Below, piece after piece: positions 22,513 through 25,647 of a stretch of 25,647 bases of DNA (positions are counted from its first letter, which is position 1; each line of letters begins with the position of its first letter). A model generated the notes under the pieces. It did not search any database and was not told the DNA's origin. It worked only from the letters and a program-made list of their open reading frames with translations. Position numbers and translations under genes: made by a program. The DNA is from UBA11373 sp035291545 (GTDB taxonomy: Bacteria > Actinomycetota > Acidimicrobiia > Spongiisociales > UBA11373). The DNA is taken from assembly GCA_035291545.1 (NCBI GenBank), contig DATDRW010000096.1, positions 1-25,647 on the forward strand, in the 5' to 3' direction.

Positions 22513-23856
22513 GTGCCCACCGTCGCCTTGCTCGGAACGCTCGATACCAAGGGCGAGGAGTACGGATTCCTCAAACGGCGTATCGAGGAAACCGGCTGTG
22601 GCGTCGTCGTCATCGACGTCGGCGTACTCGGCGAACCGCGGATCGCCCCAGACATCGGGCATGCCGAGGTGGCGGCCGCAGTCGGGGCGGACATCGAGTC
22701 CCTACGAGCCTCCGGGGCCAGGGGATCGGTGGTCACCACCATGGGGCGTGGGGCCGGGGTGATTCTGGCGCGGATGGCGGCGGAGGACCTGGTCCACGCC
22801 GTCGTCGGGATGGGCGGATCCGGAGGCACTTCGGTGATCGCCGGCGCCATGCACGCCCTCCCGATCGGGTTCCCCAAGCTGATCGTGTCCACGATGGCCT
22901 CGGGTGACACCCGGGCGTTCGTGGGTGGAACCGACATCACCCTGATGCACTCGGTCGTCGACATCTCCGGGCTCAACCGGATTCTGAAGCTGGTGCTGGG
23001 CAACGCCGCCGCCTCCGCCGCCGCCATGGCCCGGGCCTATGCCGGTCGACGCGCCCCGGCTCTGGGCGCGCCGGTGATCGGCGCCACCATGTTCGGGGTC
23101 ACCTCGCCCGGGGTCACCACCGCCCGCTGCTGGCTCGAGGCCCACGGCTACGAGGTGCTGGTATTTCACGCCACCGGGAGCGGGGGGAGCGCGATGGAGG
23201 CGTTGATGCGAGCCGGTCTCATCTTCGGGGCGCTCGACGTCACCACCACCGAGCTCGTCGATGAGTTGGTAGGGGGGGTACTCTCGGCGGGTCCGGGTCG
23301 GCTCGAGACCGCCGGGGCGCTCGGTCTTCCCCAGATCGTGTCGTTGGGGGCATTGGACATCGCCAACTTCGGGCCTATCGACACGGTGCCGGAACGGTTC
23401 CGGCAGCGGAACCTGTACGTGCACAACCCGGCGGTGACTTTGATGCGCACCAACCACGACGAATGCGCCCGCCTCGGTGAGATCGTCGCCGGGAAGCTCG
23501 ATCGGGCGAGGGGACCGGTCACGGTGTTCATCCCGCGCCGGGGCTTCTCTGCGCTCGGCATCGCCGGCGGGGTGTTTCACGATCCCGATGCGGACGGTGC
23601 CCTGGTCGGGAGCCTCATCGCCAACCTCGATCCGTCCATCGAGGTGGTCGACATGGACACCGACGTCAACGACCCCGGCTTTGCCACCGCGATGGCCGAG
23701 TGCCTCGACCGGCACTATCGCGAATGGACGACAGGACCCACGGACGGAGCGAACGGCAGACGAAGGGAGGCAGCGGCGAACGACCGCGAGGAGGCATTGG
23801 AGCGTCGAAGCAGGTCCGCACCCGTCGGTGGGGCGGGTCCGGCACGAGTTTCGTAG
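22513..23856 (+). CDS. Tm-1-like ATP-binding protein (UPF0261)
   Basis: 447 residues from GTG 22513. The N-terminal half (VALLGTLDTKGEEYGFLK, the MGRGAGVILARM segment, VVGMGGSGGTSVI, STMASGD) and the C-terminal half (GATMFGVTSPGVTTAR, VLVFHATGSGGSAMEAL, DVTTTELVDELVGGVLSAGP, HNPAVTLMRTNHDE, IPRRGFSA) match the UPF0261 family, bacterial relatives of the tomato Tm-1 N-terminal domain. The biochemical role is unknown, though Tm-1 binds ATP. Family proteins end near residue 408 (HYREW); here about 38 Arg/Gly-rich residues follow, probably an extension into former spacer. It lies 17 bp before the PEP-utilising gene and is likely co-transcribed with it. Confidence 0.9.
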   Translation: MPTVALLGTLDTKGEEYGFLKRRIEETGCGVVVIDVGVLGEPRIAPDIGHAEVAAAVGADIESLRASGARGSVVTTMGRGAGVILARMAAEDLVHAVVGMGGSGGTSVIAGAMHALPIGFPKLIVSTMASGDTRAFVGGTDITLMHSVVDISGLNRILKLVLGNAAASAAAMARAYAGRRAPALGAPVIGATMFGVTSPGVTTARCWLEAHGYEVLVFHATGSGGSAMEALMRAGLIFGALDVTTTELVDELVGGVLSAGPGRLETAGALGLPQIVSLGALDIANFGPIDTVPERFRQRNLYVHNPAVTLMRTNHDECARLGEIVAGKLDRARGPVTVFIPRRGFSALGIAGGVFHDPDADGALVGSLIANLDPSIEVVDMDTDVNDPGFATAMAECLDRHYREWTTGPTDGANGRRREAAANDREEALERRSRSAPVGGAGPARVS

Positions 23857-23873
23857 AAGGGAGCTATGCCGAT

Positions 23874-25604
23874 ATGGCAGACACCAGCAAGGTCGTGAAA
23901 GAGTTCTTCGGGGACGCCAAGTTCCCGGTCAAGTGGGAAAGCGAACGCGAGAAGGACCTGTTCTGGGTCTACGACGACCTGCATTGCCCGCAGCCCCTGT
24001 CGCCGATGTACTTCGACATCGGCGGGTGGTGGCTGAGCTGCGATCACATGTTCCGTCGCTTCGGTACGCCGTTTGCGGTCGACTGGACCGCCAAGAACGT
24101 GAACGGGTACCTGTACACGGCGGCGATTCCGGCAGATCCGGACTTCGCAGTGCCTGCGATGGAGTACGGCAGCCTGTACACGCCGCGAGTGCCGAAGGAT
24201 CCTGAGTACGCCGCCAAGATCGGCGCCTACCTGGGCGCGGTGCTCCCGACCTACGGGTTGAATTTCGCCAACTGGTGGCGGGAGCGGCTCGTCCCCGAGA
24301 TGAGGCGCAATCTCGACTACCTCGAGTCGAAGATCCTCAAGGCGGACGAGATCGGGCTCATGGAGTGGGCGGTGATCCTCGAGGACGCGATCGACATCCA
24401 CGATCGCCACTGGAAGATCCACTGGATGCTCAACTTCGCCCAGCTGTCGGCGACCCTCAACCTGCAGGCAGTGATGCAGGAGGTCCACGGAAAGACAGAC
24501 CCGACGCTGCTCGGACGGCTGCAGAACTCGGCGGCGGACCGCAACTGGGACGCCATCGAGACGCTGTGGAAGATCAAGGAGAAGGCGAAGAAGAGCAAGG
24601 TCCTGACCGCCGCCTTCGCCTCGCGCACCGGAATGGACATCCATGCCGAGCTCGCCAAGACCGCCGAGGGCAAGAAGCTCATCGATGACGTCGCCGCGTA
24701 CCAGCGTGAGTTCGGCTGGCACGCCGTGTGGAGCCACGAGTTCATCTTCCCGAGCTGGTTCGAAGAGGCCGGACCGGTGTTGGACGTGATCAAGGGCTAC
24801 ATCGAGTCGGATTATGACTATCCGAGCGCGGTGAAGCACCTGGCCGACGACATCGCCGCCGCCTCCGCCGAGATGCTCAAGGGCCTCAAGGGCGAGGCGT
24901 TGGAGAAGATAAAGGCGGCCAACGACATCAACCTGAAGATGGCACCGCTCACCCCGGACCACCACTTCTACATCGATCAGGGGACCAACCAGCACCTGCG
25001 GGTGGTCCTGATCTGCATCGGCAAGAAGCTGGTCAAGGAGGGCGTGCTCGACGACCCCGAGGACGTGATCTACCTGCGCTACAACGAGCTTCGGTACCTG
25101 ATCGGGGACCTGAAGCACTACGACGCCAGGAGTATCGTCAAGAAGCGCCGCCTGGAGCGGAAGGAGTCGTACAAGCTCCGTCCGCCGGACTTCATCGGCA
25201 CCGCCACCGAGAGCCAGCTGGCCTTCCCATACCTCAATCTGTGGGGCTTCCCCGAGAAGCTGCAGAGGGCCGAGGCGGGCAAGGGTCAGGTGACGGGGCT
25301 GGCGGCGTCGCCCGGTGTGATCGAGGGCACCGCCAAGGTGGTGATGACCATCGACGAGTTCGACCAGGTGATGCCCGGAGACATCATGGTGTGTCAGATG
25401 ACCAACCCTGCCTGGACGCCGCTTTTTGCGGTGATCGCCGGGATCGTCACCGATGCAGGTGGCGTCGTGTCGCATCCGGCGGTGATGGCCCGTGAATTCG
25501 GGATCCCGGCCGTGATCGGGACGTCGGTGGCGACCGTCAAGATCAAGACCGGCGACCGGATCCGGGTCGACGGCTCGAAGGGTCTGGTCGAGATCCTGTC
25601 GTAG
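23874..25604 (+). CDS. PEP-utilising-enzyme-like phosphotransferase subunit (substrate domain plus swivelling His domain)
   Basis: 576 residues from ATG 23874; AAGGGAG lies 10 bases upstream, slightly far. Residues about 25-480 form a mostly helical domain opening with LFWVYDDLHCPQPLSPMYFD, a start like that of the substrate-binding region of rifampin phosphotransferase and the large subunit of phenylphosphate synthase. Residues about 490-576 are the PEP-utiliser mobile domain, with phospho-His534 in TDAGGVVSHPAVMAREFGIPAVIG. Neither the N-terminal ATP-grasp (PPDK_N) nor the C-terminal PEP-binding barrel is present. In two-part systems a separate ATP-binding subunit first phosphorylates the His. 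That partner is not in this window. The phosphoryl acceptor is unknown. Confidence 0.85.
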   Translation: MADTSKVVKEFFGDAKFPVKWESEREKDLFWVYDDLHCPQPLSPMYFDIGGWWLSCDHMFRRFGTPFAVDWTAKNVNGYLYTAAIPADPDFAVPAMEYGSLYTPRVPKDPEYAAKIGAYLGAVLPTYGLNFANWWRERLVPEMRRNLDYLESKILKADEIGLMEWAVILEDAIDIHDRHWKIHWMLNFAQLSATLNLQAVMQEVHGKTDPTLLGRLQNSAADRNWDAIETLWKIKEKAKKSKVLTAAFASRTGMDIHAELAKTAEGKKLIDDVAAYQREFGWHAVWSHEFIFPSWFEEAGPVLDVIKGYIESDYDYPSAVKHLADDIAAASAEMLKGLKGEALEKIKAANDINLKMAPLTPDHHFYIDQGTNQHLRVVLICIGKKLVKEGVLDDPEDVIYLRYNELRYLIGDLKHYDARSIVKKRRLERKESYKLRPPDFIGTATESQLAFPYLNLWGFPEKLQRAEAGKGQVTGLAASPGVIEGTAKVVMTIDEFDQVMPGDIMVCQMTNPAWTPLFAVIAGIVTDAGGVVSHPAVMAREFGIPAVIGTSVATVKIKTGDRIRVDGSKGLVEILS

Positions 25605-25621
25605 GTATCGACGGCAGGCAC

Positions 25622-25647
25622 CCGGGTCTTGCCTCGGCGAGACCCGG
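25622..25647 (+). terminator. Strong hairpin at the window's right edge
   Basis: CCGGGTCTTGC (25622-25632) pairs with GCGAGACCCGG (25637-25647), 11 pairs including one G-T, closed by a CTCG tetraloop, 18 bp after the phosphotransferase stop. A terminator is likely, but the T-run, if any, lies outside the window. Confidence 0.6.

Noticed and set aside
23866..23898. Short upstream frame starting ATG 23866, close to the ribosome site of the phosphotransferase gene
   Set aside because: It gives only ten residues and sits too close to the AAGGGAG site; no support for a leader peptide role.

Overview
The window is 25.6 kb of very GC-rich, gene-dense DNA. GTG starts, 4-bp stop/start overlaps, F420-type redox genes, a UBP-type zinc finger protein and high-GC codon use together suggest a chromosomal segment of a high-GC Actinomycetota bacterium. 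A deep-branching lineage such as Acidimicrobiia or Thermoleophilia is my best guess, but this is an inference from gene content and not a phylogeny. I see no insertion sequence, phage gene or CRISPR array.

Layout. A tRNA with CAU anticodon sits at the left edge (minus). Next is a minus-strand group (4268 down to 116): a metallophosphoesterase, a receiver-glutaredoxin-like-thioredoxin-reductase-like fusion lacking every redox CxxC, a soluble cyclic-nucleotide-domain histidine kinase, and a UBP zinc finger protein. The last three look like one signalling operon. Going right on the plus strand come a PLP-dependent threonine/serine dehydratase, a succinate-semialdehyde-type aldehyde dehydrogenase and a YedA-like EamA exporter; a HIT protein (minus) overlaps the exporter's 3' end. 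A secreted coiled-coil lysozyme-like protein follows, translationally coupled to an unknown protein, then an OmpR-type response regulator with its histidine kinase. Homogentisate dioxygenase (hmgA, minus) ends tail to tail with that kinase.

The right half is an energy and central-carbon region. It has a small beta-rich protein, an FrhB-type iron-sulfur protein, and korA and korB of a 2-oxoacid:ferredoxin oxidoreductase, with frhB-like/korA/korB joined by 4-bp overlaps. A type II (archaeal) GAPDH and an archaeal-type phosphoglycerate kinase follow. Then come mmsA (minus) and, divergent from it, a Tm-1-like/UPF0261 protein and a PEP-synthase-like phosphotransferase subunit that carries the swivelling His domain but neither an ATP-grasp nor a PEP-binding barrel. 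A strong hairpin closes the window.

Three intergenic spots (5335-5400, 13794-13870, 20615-20722) carry tandem 7-bp units arranged as large imperfect hairpins. Two share the unit GNNNCWG; the third uses CCCGNNG. The best candidates for undescribed biology are the dithiol-free receiver/TrxR-like protein with its kinase, the FrhB-KorAB complex, the archaeal-type GAPDH/PGK pair, the split phosphotransferase, and the heptamer hairpin family.
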